A stretch of DNA of 64,000 nucleotides from Thermocrispum agreste DSM 44070 (GCF_000427905.1 NZ_ATYX01000009.1:172532-236531); one strand, 5' to 3'; shown: positions 16,668 through 25,415, counted from the first letter of the stretch. Notes: generated by a model not told the origin, from the sequence alone. Numbers and translations are program-made.

Positions 16668-17401
16668 CGCTGGTGACCGTCTACGTCTACGGCGTCGTCC
16701 GCGCGGAGGACACCATGCCCGAAGGGCCGGGCATCGGTGATCCCGCCACGCCGGTACGCGGAATCGTCGACGGTGACATCGCGGCCGTGGTGAGCGACCT
16801 GCCCGACGCCTACGAGCTCACCGAACAAGACGCGGTCGGCCACCTCGACGTGCTCAACGCGCTCGCATCGCAGCAGGTGGTGCTCCCGATGCAGTTCGGC
16901 ACGGTTGCGCCCGACGACGCCGCGGTGCGGCGGGAAGTGCTCACCGCTCCCGGGCTGCGCGCATCCCTGGACGCACTGGAGCCGTTCGTCGAGGTCCGCC
17001 TCGAATTCACCCACGACGAGGAAGCGTTGCTGCGGGAAATCATCGCGGGGGACCCAGGACTTCGCGAGGACGCGCAGACAACGTCGTTCGACGTCCGAGT
17101 CTCACTCGGCCAGCGCATCGCGGAGCGTGTCGAACAGCTCGTGGTGGAACGCGGCGAGAACCTGATGTCCGCTCTCGACGGTATTGCGGAATCGGTCGTG
17201 CGCCTCCCGGTGGACGACGTGCACGAGGACAAGTGGGCGGTGCTCGTGCGACGTACACGGCTGAGCGAGGCCGACGAGGCGGTGCGCGGCATCGGGCAGA
17301 CCGCACCGGAGGTCCGGATCGGCTACTTCGGCCCGATGCCCACGTTCAGCTTCCTGCCCGCGGTGCAGGCGGAGGAACCCCAGTCGCGGTGGGGCTGGTG
17401 A
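16664..17401 (+). CDS. gvpF: gas vesicle protein GvpF (GvpL/GvpF family)
   Basis: 245 residues from GTG 16664, which overlaps the gvpA stop (GTGA); GTG 16673 is an alternative. [22 protein letters not shown], then VRLEFTHDE and the end [15 protein letters not shown] are the full GvpF/L pattern without the extension seen in gvpL. It is expected to bind GvpA and assist assembly on the convex face. Confidence 0.85.
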   Translation: MTLVTVYVYGVVRAEDTMPEGPGIGDPATPVRGIVDGDIAAVVSDLPDAYELTEQDAVGHLDVLNALASQQVVLPMQFGTVAPDDAAVRREVLTAPGLRASLDALEPFVEVRLEFTHDEEALLREIIAGDPGLREDAQTTSFDVRVSLGQRIAERVEQLVVERGENLMSALDGIAESVVRLPVDDVHEDKWAVLVRRTRLSEADEAVRGIGQTAPEVRIGYFGPMPTFSFLPAVQAEEPQSRWGW

Positions 17402-17456
17402 CCGCGAAGCAAATCGGGGGCACGAGCCGGGCGCGAGCCCGGGAAGGAGAGCACCA

Positions 17457-18113
17457 ATGGCCGACACTGTGCGACTCGGCTCGGCGCTGGTGGCCGGGTA
17501 CCTGCTCGGACGGACCAAGAAGGCGAAGAAGGCCATCACCGTGGCGCTGTGGCTGACCGGCAGGAACAAGATGCTGCAGCCGCAGAACCTGGCCCGCATG
17601 GCGCTGACGAAACTGCAGGACTCGCCGGTCGCCGGCGAGCTGATCAGCCAGATCCGCGGACCGCTTGCCTCCGCGGCGGCCAAGGCGGCGCTGGCCACGG
17701 TGGAAAGCCGGGCCGAGGCGTTTGCCGACCGCCTGCACGAGCGCACCGTGGCTCTGCAGCCCGAGCTCGCCGACCCGGACTCCGACGAGGCGGAAGGCGA
17801 ATCCGCGCAGGCCGAACAGGACGAGGAAACGCCGGACGAGAAGGCCTCGGACGAGGAAGAGTCGCAGGAGCCCGCCGAGGATTCCCGCGCCGCACGCTCG
17901 CAACCGTCGAGCAGGACCGCCAAGGGACGGACGAAGCAGACCAAGACAGCACGCTCGACCGGGAGGAAGGCGGGCAGCTCCACCACGGCCAAGACGCGCA
18001 GCACGCGCACGGGGACGACCGGCGGCCGCTCGGGGACCAGCAGCCGGTCCGGATCGTCTTCGCGAGGCAAGTCCACGTCCGGCAAGCGCTCCAGCGCGTC
18101 GGCCAAGCGATAG
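17457..18113 (+). CDS. gas-vesicle-cluster accessory protein with a membrane-like N-terminus and histone-like tail (possible GvpY)
   Basis: 218 residues. The first 40 are a short helix (LGSALVAGYLLGRTKKAKKA) that may sit on a membrane, then an amphipathic part, an acidic block (about 100-140) and a 70-residue tail of Lys, Arg, Ser, Thr and Gly like histone H1. A good ribosome site (GGGAAGGAGAG) precedes ATG 17457. From its place between gvpF and an SRPBCC gene I think it is the counterpart of Streptomyces gvpY, but the sequence alone does not prove that. Confidence 0.65.
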   Translation: MADTVRLGSALVAGYLLGRTKKAKKAITVALWLTGRNKMLQPQNLARMALTKLQDSPVAGELISQIRGPLASAAAKAALATVESRAEAFADRLHERTVALQPELADPDSDEAEGESAQAEQDEETPDEKASDEEESQEPAEDSRAARSQPSSRTAKGRTKQTKTARSTGRKAGSSTTAKTRSTRTGTTGGRSGTSSRSGSSSRGKSTSGKRSSASAKR

Positions 18114-18121
18114 GAGCGGTC

Positions 18122-19078
18122 ATGGCAGACAGCACATCCCCCTTCGGCAAGATCGCCTCCGCGGTCAAGGACAGCCCGGTCGCCGGGAAGATCACCGACG
18201 AGCTCAAGTCGTACGCCAAGGCCAAGTCGTCCAGCGTGATGGGCCGGCTCGGCTCGAACCTGACCGACGTGACCCAGCAGCTCAACGACGCCGCGGAGAA
18301 CGGCGGCCCGCTGGGCAAGGCGGGCAAGGCCGCAGCGGACAAGCTCGCCGACGGCGGCTCTCCCGGCAAGGCGGCGCTCAGCGGCGCGGCCACCGGGGTG
18401 AAGGAGAAGGTGAAGTCGATGTTCGGCGGGGGCGGCGGCAGCAAGAGCACGAAGGCCACGGTGATCGTCGAGGACATCGACATCGGCGCACCGGTCGACG
18501 TCGTCTACGACCAGTGGACGCAGTTCGAGGAGTTCTCCTCGTTCACCAAGGGCGTGGAGAGCGTCGAGCAGAGCGACCAGGTGGAGAGCACCTGGCGGTT
18601 CAAGGTGGCGATGTCCCGTCGGACGGTGCAGGCCACGGTCACCGAGCAGGTCCCGTTCCGCCGCATCGCCTGGACGTCGGACGGCGCCAAGGGGTCGTCC
18701 AAGGGTGTGGTGACGTTCCACCCGCTCGCCGACGACCTGACCAAGGTGCTGCTGGTGCTGGAGTACTTCCCCAGCGGGTTCGTGGAGAAGACCGGCAACA
18801 TCTGGCGGGCGGTCGGCCGCCGGGCCCGGCTGGACCTGAAGCACTTCCGCCGGTTCGTGACCACCAACGGTGAAGCCACCGGTTCGTGGCGGGGGGAGAT
18901 CGCCGACGGCGAAGTGGTACGCGGCCCCGACGACGAGGACGAGACCACCGACACCGGCGACGGCGAGCCGGAGGAGGAGACGGCCGAGGCCGAGGAGACC
19001 GACGAGGTCGGCGAAGAGGCCCCGGAAGAAGCCGAAGAGCAAGAGGAAGACGAAGAGCGCGAGAAGGCGCCCGCCTGA
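18122..19078 (+). CDS. SRPBCC-domain protein of the gas vesicle cluster (possible GvpZ)
   Basis: 318 residues. Residues 1-105 are Ala/Gly/Lys-rich with amphipathic helices (SPFGKIASAVKDSPVAGKI). About 115-260 is an SRPBCC domain beginning VYDQWTQFEEFSSF, close to the stand-alone protein at 3921-4379. The last 60 are almost all Glu, Asp and Thr. ATG 18122 follows GGAGCGGTC. SRPBCC genes do occur in Streptomyces gas vesicle clusters, so a job in vesicle assembly is likely but not shown. Confidence 0.7.
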   Translation: MADSTSPFGKIASAVKDSPVAGKITDELKSYAKAKSSSVMGRLGSNLTDVTQQLNDAAENGGPLGKAGKAAADKLADGGSPGKAALSGAATGVKEKVKSMFGGGGGSKSTKATVIVEDIDIGAPVDVVYDQWTQFEEFSSFTKGVESVEQSDQVESTWRFKVAMSRRTVQATVTEQVPFRRIAWTSDGAKGSSKGVVTFHPLADDLTKVLLVLEYFPSGFVEKTGNIWRAVGRRARLDLKHFRRFVTTNGEATGSWRGEIADGEVVRGPDDEDETTDTGDGEPEEETAEAEETDEVGEEAPEEAEEQEEDEEREKAPA

Positions 19079-19134
19079 CCGGCACAGCATGGACGCGCAC
19101 GACGCGGAGTAGTCACCGCGCATGCCCCTCACTG

Positions 19135-20184
19135 ATGCGGTGGGGCGCGGTGCGGCTGCGGCGTAGTGATCCGTCTCGGCCGGGCATCAACGCGTGCGCC
19201 GCGGGCACGGACACTCCTTCCACAGCGCCGACGGGGCACCGGTGGACGAAGAAAACCGCGACCGGATTCGACGCTCTGGTCATTCCGCTGGCGTGGCGTG
19301 ACGTGTGGATCGCCCGGACGAAAACGGACACCTGCAGGCGATGGGTGTCGATGACGCCAGCCGCGAGCAGTACCTGTACCACGACCAGGGGCATCGCGCG
19401 AAACGCGAGGAAGAGCAAGAGCGCGTCCTGGAGCTCGCCCGGCTGCTGCCTGCCTTCCGCAAGGAGGTCGCCCGGCAGCTGAGTGCGCGCGGGACCGGAC
19501 GCGAGCGCGTGCTCGCTGGGGCGTTACGAATCCTCGGCTTGGGCGTCTTCCGCACTGGCGGCGAAGAGTACGCCCGGAGCAACGTCAGCGTGGCGACGTT
19601 GCAGCGCGACCACGTGTGGTTGTGCCGCGAGCAAATCCGGTTCCGTCATGTGGCCAGAGGTGGCGCGCTCCGTGAGGTGGTCATCGCCGATGCCGCCCTG
19701 GCTGCGCTGGTGCGGTCGCTGCGCCGGGCACGGCCGGGCACCGAGCGCCTACTCGCCTACCGCACCGGCTCGGGGTGGCGCGAGGTCCGGTCCGAGAACG
19801 TCGACGAGCGCTACCGAGAACTGACCGGCGCGAGAACTGACCGGCGGCGATGACTTCACCGCCAAGGATCTGCGCACGTGGAACGCCACGGTGCTGGCCG
19901 CCGCAGCGTTCGCCGAGCACAAGACCCCACGAGGTCGGCGAGCGCGGCAACGCGTGCGTGCAGCGGTGATGCGCGAGGTCGCCGACGAGCTCGGCAACAC
20001 TCCCGCCGTTGCCCGCGGTTCCTACGTCGACCCTCGGGTCGTTCAGCAGTTCGAGGCCGAGCGCAGCATCCGTCCGGCGCTCCGTCGGCTGGGCCGCGGG
20101 CTGCAGGACGCAAGCGAACGGGATGCGATCGAGCGGGCGGTCGTCCGCCTCTCGGTGGCTGAACCGCGGACCCGGGTGCCGCCT
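19135..20184 (+). pseudogene. decayed eukaryote-type DNA topoisomerase IB
   Basis: Pieces of one topoisomerase IB lie in order but in changing frames: VRLRRSDPSRPGI at the start, RRGHGHSFHSADGAPVDEE, ALVIPLAWRDVWI, then DENGHLQAMGVDDASREQYL to RYRELTG, and finally GGDDFTAKDLRTWNATVL to GSYVDPRVV. At least four frame changes occur, near 19189, 19272, 19312 and 19831. The last is caused by a 16-bp tandem duplication. The active-site Tyr context is still present in the last piece. The original stop is lost, and the frame runs into the opposing DUF4235 gene. The protein cannot be made intact. Confidence 0.8.
19815..19846 (+). repeat. 16-bp perfect tandem duplication inside the topoisomerase IB remnant
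   Basis: CGAGAACTGACCGGCG occurs twice in a row (19815-19830 and 19831-19846). Removing one copy restores RYRELTGGDDFTAKD in a single frame, so the duplication is a direct inactivating event. Confidence 0.9.
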
Positions 20185-20464
20185 ACTTCTTGCCGTTCTT
20201 CTTGCTCTTCTTCGGCCACGTTCCGGTGGCCTTCTGGAATCCGGTCGCCGCTCCGCGGTCCACCAGCGCCTTCACCCCGCCGAAGATCGCGCCGTGCACC
20301 GCCGCCGCGGTGATGACCTCCGACCACGACCGGTCGGGGTCGGCGGCGTCCGGTGCGTCCTTCTCGCCGGTGGTCGCCTTCCACAGCCGGTGGAAGGCGA
20401 GCGAAGCGATGATCCCGCCCAGCACGCTCGCCACCAGGCTCAACGGTTGGTAGAGGATCCTCAT
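20183..20464 (-). CDS. DUF4235 membrane protein
   Basis: 93 residues from ATG 20464. MRILYQPLSLVASVLGGIIA and VHGAIFGGVKALVDRGAA give the DUF4235 pattern: two membrane or membrane-dipping helices and a Lys-rich C-terminus. Its ATG overlaps the stop of the DUF3618 gene, so it is the third gene of a coupled operon. Function is unknown in any organism that I know of. Confidence 0.8.
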   Translation of the reverse strand: MRILYQPLSLVASVLGGIIASLAFHRLWKATTGEKDAPDAADPDRSWSEVITAAAVHGAIFGGVKALVDRGAATGFQKATGTWPKKSKKNGKK

Positions 20465-20829
20465 TCGTCCGCCGCCTTCCGCTTGGCCACCCGACGCAGC
20501 ATGACCCACAGGGTCAGCAGCATGCCGAGGACGACCGCCATCTGCTTGGGATTGCTGCGGGCGGCCGCCACGGCGTGCTCGGCCTTCTCGCGAGCCGGGG
20601 GCGGCAGCTTCGCCATGGCCTGCTCGGTCATCTGCGACGTGCGCTGCTTGACCGTTGCGGACGTCGCCCGGGCGCGGTCCTTCATCCGCGACGGGATGTC
20701 GGCCTTGTAGGCCAGTGCCTCGACCGTGTCGGCCAGGTCCGCGCGGGTGCGTTCGATGTCTTCCTTCAGCTCGGCCGTCGTCGGCTTGGCCGCCGCGGCA
20801 CCATCCGGCTTGCGGTGAGCTCCGTTCAT
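20461..20829 (-). CDS. DUF3618 protein
   Basis: 122 residues. The defining DUF3618 stretch is ELKEDIERTRADLADTVEAL (about 20-39), followed by a helical linker and a C-terminal membrane span (MAVVLGMLLTLWVML). It overlaps both neighbours by ATGA. DUF3618 genes often travel with phage-holin-superfamily and DUF4235 genes in actinobacteria, as here. Confidence 0.85.
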   Translation of the reverse strand: MNGAHRKPDGAAAAKPTTAELKEDIERTRADLADTVEALAYKADIPSRMKDRARATSATVKQRTSQMTEQAMAKLPPPAREKAEHAVAAARSNPKQMAVVLGMLLTLWVMLRRVAKRKAADE

Positions 20830-21269
20830 CGGTGCAGTCCTTCCTTCACCGCGTCGATGTCCGCGCGGACGTTGCCCACCGTGTCCTGGGGGACGACGGG
20901 GGTGGCTGACTTCAGTTGCTTGCGACCCAGCAGGGCCATCACGGCGGCCGCGATGAGCACGACGACCGCGACGATCAGCGCGGCCGCCCATGCCGGCAAC
21001 ACCAGCGCCAGTGCCAGCACGGCGGTGGCCAGCAGGGTCGCCACCCCGAACAACGCCGTGACGCCTGCGGCGCCGAGCAAGCCGGCACCCATGCCCCCGT
21101 GCTTGCCCTTGTCCCGCAGCTCCGCGACGGCGAGCTGGATCTCGTCGCGCACCAGACGGGACAGCTGCGCCGAGGCGTCCCCCACCAGTTGACCGATCGG
21201 GCGGTCCGCCGCGGGTGGCGCGGCCGCCTGGCTCGATGTGTCGACCATGCCTCTCGATGTGTCGACCAT
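20826..21269 (-). CDS. phage-holin-superfamily III (Actinobacteria) membrane protein
   Basis: 147 residues from ATG 21269, chosen because AGAAGG lies eight bases upstream. A second in-frame ATG (21248) comes from a 21-bp tandem duplication. IGQLVGDASAQLSRLVRDEI is the family's N-terminal helix; two adjacent membrane spans follow (about 62-85 and 88-112). Despite the name, this family is cellular and widespread, with no lysis role shown. First gene of a coupled holin/DUF3618/DUF4235 operon with a SigB-type promoter. Confidence 0.8.
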   Translation of the reverse strand: MVDTSRGMVDTSSQAAAPPAADRPIGQLVGDASAQLSRLVRDEIQLAVAELRDKGKHGGMGAGLLGAAGVTALFGVATLLATAVLALALVLPAWAAALIVAVVVLIAAAVMALLGRKQLKSATPVVPQDTVGNVRADIDAVKEGLHR

Positions 21270-21273
21270 GCCT
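21232..21273 (-). repeat. 21-bp perfect tandem duplication covering a start codon
   Basis: The 21-bp unit occurs twice (21232-21252 and 21253-21273) and each copy holds an ATG, so the holin-family protein begins MVDTSRGMVDTSS. Being a multiple of three, the duplication keeps the frame. Confidence 0.9.
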
Positions 21274-21305
21274 ATCGCCTTCTTTCTGGGTGTGGTGACT
21301 GCCGG

Positions 21306-21332
21306 GTACCCCGCGTGCGCACCGAGCCATGC
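21306..21332 (-). promoter_or_regulatory. putative SigB/SigF-class promoter of the holin/DUF3618/DUF4235 operon
   Basis: On the minus strand GCAT, 17 bases, GGGTAC. It is back to back with the promoter at 21372 for the FAD-Rieske gene. Confidence 0.5.
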
Positions 21333-21371
21333 ACCGAGCGCTCTGCCCGGGCGGATGCCCCGGCCGCCGGT

Positions 21372-21397
21372 GTGTGGCCGGTCACGGTTGCGGGTAG
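21372..21397 (+). promoter_or_regulatory. putative SigB/SigF-class promoter
   Basis: GTGT, 16 bases, GGGTAG, nine bases before the ATG at 21407. The same -35 and spacing occur at the DUF6766 operon. Confidence 0.6.
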
Positions 21398-21406
21398 TCC
21401 CGGCGC

Positions 21407-22912
21407 ATGCGGCATCACAGCGTCTGGACCGCCACGGCCGACCTCCCCTCGTTCCCCGCACTCGACGACGACATCGGGGCCGACCTGGTCGTGGTGGGTG
21501 GCGGCATCGTCGGGTTGACCACCGCCCTGCTGGCCACGCAAGCCGGCTTGAGCCGCGTCGTCGTCCTGGAAGCGCGCACACTCGGGTCGGGCACGACCGG
21601 CTCGACCACCGGGAAGGTGAGCACCCAGCACGGCCTGACCTACGCGAGCCTGCGCCGGCGGTTGGGCGACGAAGCAGCCACCTGGTACGCCGCGGCGAAC
21701 CAGGCGGGCATGGACAAGGTCGTCGACCTGGTCGAGGAGTTCGGCATCGAATGCGATCTCACCCGGGCGCCGTCCTACCTGTACACGCAGGAGTCGAGCA
21801 GGCGGAAGGACCTCGTCGCCGAGGCGGAGGCCGCCAACCAGGCCGGCCTGGCCGCCGAAGTGGTGACCGAGACCGATCTGCCGTACGCGGTGGCCTCCGC
21901 GGTCCGCTTCCCCGACCAGGTGCATTTCCATCCCGCGAAGTACCTGGCGGGGCTGGCCAACGCGTTCGTCGCAGCAGGTGGCCTGATCTACGAGAACTCC
22001 CGCGTCGTGCGCTACCACGAGCGCAGCGGGCGGGTGCACGTGCGAACGGCTCGCGGCACGATCCGGGCCCAGAACGCGCTGCTGGCCACGCTGCTGCCGC
22101 CCGGGCTGACCGGCGGCTTCTTCGCCAGGGCAAAGCCGGTCCGCTCGTATGCGTTCGCCGTGCGGTTGCGTGAGCAGGCTCCGGTGAGCATGTCGCTGTC
22201 GATCGACCAGCCGACCCGGTCCATCCGCCCGTGGCTGGCGCCGGACGGCGGCAACGGACTGATCATCGGGGGCAACGGGCATCAGACCGGCGACAGCACC
22301 GACTACGCCGCGGCGTACGAGGATCTACAGCGGTGGGCGGAGAACACCTTCGACGTGGACTCGTGCGAGTTCCGGTGGTCGGCGCAGGACTACCAGACCT
22401 TCGACCAGGTCCCCTACGTCGGGCGAGTCCCGCTGCACAAGTCTCTGTACGTGGCGACCGGTTTCCGCAAGTGGGGCCTGTCCAACGGGACCGCCGCCGC
22501 GCTCATGGTGCTCGACGAGATGCTGGGGCGATCGAACCCGTGGCAGAAGGTGTTCGACACCGGCCGCATCGGTGACACCCGCGCGGTGGTGCAGGCGGCC
22601 GAGCACAACCTGAAGTCGGGGGTCGAGCTCACCGGTGGTCACCTGATGCGCGCACTGCGCTCACCGGACCCCGAGCTGAAGCCGGGCGAGGGCGGCATCG
22701 TCAAGCTCAAGGGCGACACGGTCGGCGCCTACCGGGATCCCGACGGCCGGCTGCACGTGGTCAAGCCGACCTGCACCCACCTCGGCTGCCCGCTGACCTG
22801 GAACGGTGCGGAGACCAGCTGGGACTGCTCATGTCACGGCTCGCGGTTCACCGCCGACGGCGACATCCTGGAGGGCCCGGCCAAGACACCGCTGTCGCGC
22901 CCGCATGACTAG
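21407..22912 (+). CDS. FAD-dependent oxidoreductase with C-terminal Rieske domain
   Basis: 501 residues. An N-terminal DAO-type FAD domain (DLVVVGGGIVGLTTALLA, then GSGTTGSTTGKVSTQHG) is followed from about 400 by a Rieske [2Fe-2S] domain: C456-x-H458 with C461, and C474-x2-H477 with C476, so both ligand pairs and the extra disulfide pair are present. Such fusions pass electrons from an unknown organic substrate through FAD to the cluster. They are common near stress genes in actinobacteria. SigB-type promoter upstream. Confidence 0.9.
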   Translation: MRHHSVWTATADLPSFPALDDDIGADLVVVGGGIVGLTTALLATQAGLSRVVVLEARTLGSGTTGSTTGKVSTQHGLTYASLRRRLGDEAATWYAAANQAGMDKVVDLVEEFGIECDLTRAPSYLYTQESSRRKDLVAEAEAANQAGLAAEVVTETDLPYAVASAVRFPDQVHFHPAKYLAGLANAFVAAGGLIYENSRVVRYHERSGRVHVRTARGTIRAQNALLATLLPPGLTGGFFARAKPVRSYAFAVRLREQAPVSMSLSIDQPTRSIRPWLAPDGGNGLIIGGNGHQTGDSTDYAAAYEDLQRWAENTFDVDSCEFRWSAQDYQTFDQVPYVGRVPLHKSLYVATGFRKWGLSNGTAAALMVLDEMLGRSNPWQKVFDTGRIGDTRAVVQAAEHNLKSGVELTGGHLMRALRSPDPELKPGEGGIVKLKGDTVGAYRDPDGRLHVVKPTCTHLGCPLTWNGAETSWDCSCHGSRFTADGDILEGPAKTPLSRPHD

Positions 22913-23087
22913 CCGGTACGCCTCGGTTCGAGCAACGCGCAGATGGCTCACGATCGCGCACTGCACCGAACTCCGTCGATCAGCCACGTGATCCCGCACC
23001 GGACCGGCCGGGATACGCGGAAACGTGCCGTGAAGCCACGCTGCGCAGACGTCGGCGGCCGGACAATCACCAGGTCGTACCGGCGTT

Positions 23088-23585
23088 TCAGTTCTGCATG
23101 CCGTACGAGCGCTGACAGGGGTAGCCGTCGTTGGTCGCGGACCAATTGGGCGGGTAGCCGTGCTGCGCCCAGGCCGCGAACGCCTGCGGATACGAGTAGC
23201 CGTTGGCGTGCAGCCACTGGCACGGTGTCTGTCCAGTGCCCGGGGTGATGTCGATCCACGGCTGCGACTGGATCCACTCCGGCTGTGCGTACCACCGTTC
23301 GGATGCCGGGATGCGTGCCGATCCGGGCTGCGGGACGTAGACCGTGTGCGTGCGCGGGGGCTGCACATACACCGTTTTCGTCTTCGCCGGCCGCCGCTTC
23401 TTGGCCGAGGTGCGCGGCTGCGGTTGCGCGGTCGTGGTCGTGCTTGTTTCCTGCGCAGTGGTGCCCGACACCGGAACGGCCTGATTCCCGGCGACTTCAC
23501 ACGATGTCAGGGCGGCCGCAACCATGGCGACAAGGACGGCGGCACCGCGGGCACGCGGGCGCAGCCGATCGGCACTTCGCTGCAC
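23088..23585 (-). CDS. secreted lipoprotein with an Excalibur-like C-terminus
   Basis: 165 residues. Basic N-region, hydrophobic stretch and a lipobox-like LTSC (Cys 29) mark a lipoprotein signal. A Thr/Pro/Lys-rich linker contains two YV-rich repeats (TVYVQPPRTHTVYVPQP). The C-terminal 45 residues (CQWLHANGYSYPQAFAAW to NDGYPCQRSYG) resemble Excalibur-like calcium-binding ends with an N-D-G-x-P-C motif. GTG 23585 follows GGGAGGAATCC. Role unknown, outside the membrane. Confidence 0.7.
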   Translation of the reverse strand: MQRSADRLRPRARGAAVLVAMVAAALTSCEVAGNQAVPVSGTTAQETSTTTTAQPQPRTSAKKRRPAKTKTVYVQPPRTHTVYVPQPGSARIPASERWYAQPEWIQSQPWIDITPGTGQTPCQWLHANGYSYPQAFAAWAQHGYPPNWSATNDGYPCQRSYGMQN

Positions 23586-24059
23586 GGATTCCTCCCAGGT
23601 CTACGCCGCTGTTGACGCGAGCGGCTTGCCGGGGTTGTCGAGCTGTCCGCACCGTTCGTGAGCAAGAAACCGAGCGCGTTGCCGTCCCGTGACCGAGAAG
23701 CCGACCAAGGTCCCGCCGCGCCGAGCACGAGGACCCGGCCGGAAGCCCCCGCGGGCACCGAGCCGTGGCAGGCAACCGCCACGCTGGCACGCCTGCTCCA
23801 CAGAAACCCCCGCGAGCACCCCCGCGAGCACCGAGCCGTACGAGAGCCCACCCAGGAGACGTCAACAGTCCGAACAACCCCCACCGGCACCAACCGTGCG
23901 TGGCCGTGCCCTGAATGAGCGCAACTCGTCGTTTGCCCGCGGACGCCGGGCCCGTTCGTTCTCCTCCCCCACGTCCACGGTTGCTGTGCGCAGTGTTTGA
24001 AGGTGCACCTCTGCCGGGGAGCCACTGGACAACCAGCGACTACGGGAAAGAGGTCAGCC
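23586..24059. other. intergenic, about 470 bases, no gene supported
   Basis: Open frames exist on both strands but give low-complexity Arg/Pro/Thr translations with no motif. A short direct repeat of CCCCGCGAGCAC occurs twice near 23808. Near its right end GTTT (about 23995) followed by GGGGAG resembles a degenerate stress promoter for the NDH-2 gene, but the -10 lacks the TA. Confidence 0.5.
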
Positions 24060-25415
24060 ATGGCACGACGGCGCGTCGTGGTGGTCGGGAGTGGCTTCGC
24101 GGGGTATCACGCGGCCAAGGCGCTCTCGGCGCAGGTGTCGCCTGACCACGTCGAGATCGTGCTGGTCAATCCCACCGACTACTTCCTGTATCTGCCGCTG
24201 CTGCCGGAAGTCGCCGCCGGCATCGTCGATCCTCGTGCCATCGCGATTCCCGTACCGGGTCGTCTCCGCAACGTACGGCTGGTACTCGGCGACGTGCGAG
24301 ACATCGACCACCAGGCACACGAGCTGACCTACGTCGATCCGGAGAACACCAAACGTTCGCTGGCCTACGACCGTCTGGTGCTGTCGGTCGGCAGTGTCAA
24401 CAAGCTGCTGCCGGTTCCTGGGCTGGCCGAGCACGGCCGTGGGTTCCGCGGCATTCCCGAGGCGCTGTACCTGCGGGACCACATGACCCGGCAGATCGAA
24501 CTGGCCGCCGCCACCGACGACCAGGCCGAGCGGGACGCCCGCTGCACGTTCGTCGTGGTCGGGGCCGGGTACACCGGCACCGAGGTGGTCGCGCAAGGTC
24601 AGCTGTTCACCGCGTTGCTGGCCAGGAAGCGTCCCGAGCTGGCCGGCCAGCCGATCAGGTGGCTGCTGCTGGACACCGCCCCGCGGGTGCTGCCCGGCCT
24701 GGACGAGAAGATGTCCCAGGCCGCGGACGCCGTGCTGCGCCGACGTGGCGTCGAAGTCATGACGGAGATGTCGATCCGCGAGGCCACCGCGGACGGCGTC
24801 GTCCTGCAGGACGGCACGGAAGTGGCCACCCGGACCTTGCTGTGGTGCGTCGGCGTGCGGCCGGACCCGTTGGTCGAGTCGACCGGCATGGAGACCGTGC
24901 AGGGTCGCCTTGTGGTCGACGAAGAACTGCGCGTGCCCGGCTACCCGGACATCTTCGCGTGCGGGGACGCTGCCGCCGTGCCGAAACCGGGCGATCCGGG
25001 GCAGCTGTGTCCCATGACGGCGCAACACGCCGTGCGTCAGGGCAAGCTGGCCGGCCGCAACGTCGCGGCCTCTCTCGGCTACGGCACACCGCGCCGCTAT
25101 CGCTATCGCGACCTGGGCTTCGTCGTCGACCTCGGCGGCAAGGACGCGGCCGCGGACCCGCTGCACATCCCGATGTCCGGTTTGCCGGCGAAGGTGATCA
25201 CGCGCGGCTATCACCTGCTGGCGATGCCGGGCAACCGCGTTCGCGTGGCATTGGACTGGCTGACGGATGCTCTGTTGTCGCGTCAGCGGGTACAGCTGGG
25301 CCTGGTCCGTTCCGGCATCGTTCCGTTGGACACCGCGGCTCCCGAGTACCCGAAGCTGTTGCCCGAGTCGGCCGACCCGATGCCGACCGCCCGCGGCGGA
25401 GAACACGGACACTAG
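24060..25415 (+). CDS. type II NADH dehydrogenase-like NAD(P)/FAD oxidoreductase
   Basis: 451 residues. Two dinucleotide-binding motifs are visible: VVVVGSGFAGYHAAKAL (FAD) at the start and TFVVVGAGYTGTEVVAQ (NADH) near 160. FACGDAAAV closes the FAD site. NDH-2 enzymes pass electrons from NADH to quinone without pumping protons; the C-terminal part is expected to touch the membrane. ATG 24060 has AGAGG upstream. The glycerate kinase gene follows 68 bases later. Confidence 0.85.
   Translation: MARRRVVVVGSGFAGYHAAKALSAQVSPDHVEIVLVNPTDYFLYLPLLPEVAAGIVDPRAIAIPVPGRLRNVRLVLGDVRDIDHQAHELTYVDPENTKRSLAYDRLVLSVGSVNKLLPVPGLAEHGRGFRGIPEALYLRDHMTRQIELAAATDDQAERDARCTFVVVGAGYTGTEVVAQGQLFTALLARKRPELAGQPIRWLLLDTAPRVLPGLDEKMSQAADAVLRRRGVEVMTEMSIREATADGVVLQDGTEVATRTLLWCVGVRPDPLVESTGMETVQGRLVVDEELRVPGYPDIFACGDAAAVPKPGDPGQLCPMTAQHAVRQGKLAGRNVAASLGYGTPRRYRYRDLGFVVDLGGKDAAADPLHIPMSGLPAKVITRGYHLLAMPGNRVRVALDWLTDALLSRQRVQLGLVRSGIVPLDTAAPEYPKLLPESADPMPTARGGEHGH

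Noticed and set aside
20826-21269. Holin-named protein as prophage evidence
   Set aside because: This superfamily is cellular in actinobacteria and no other phage gene is present.
23995-24025. GTTT...GGGGAG before the NDH-2 gene as a ninth stress promoter
   Set aside because: The -10 lacks the conserved TA, so I left it out of the set.
23497-24061. Overlapping open frames on both strands of the gap before the NDH-2 gene
   Set aside because: Translations are low-complexity Arg/Pro/Thr with no homologous motif. Their starts lie inside neighbouring genes or lack any site.
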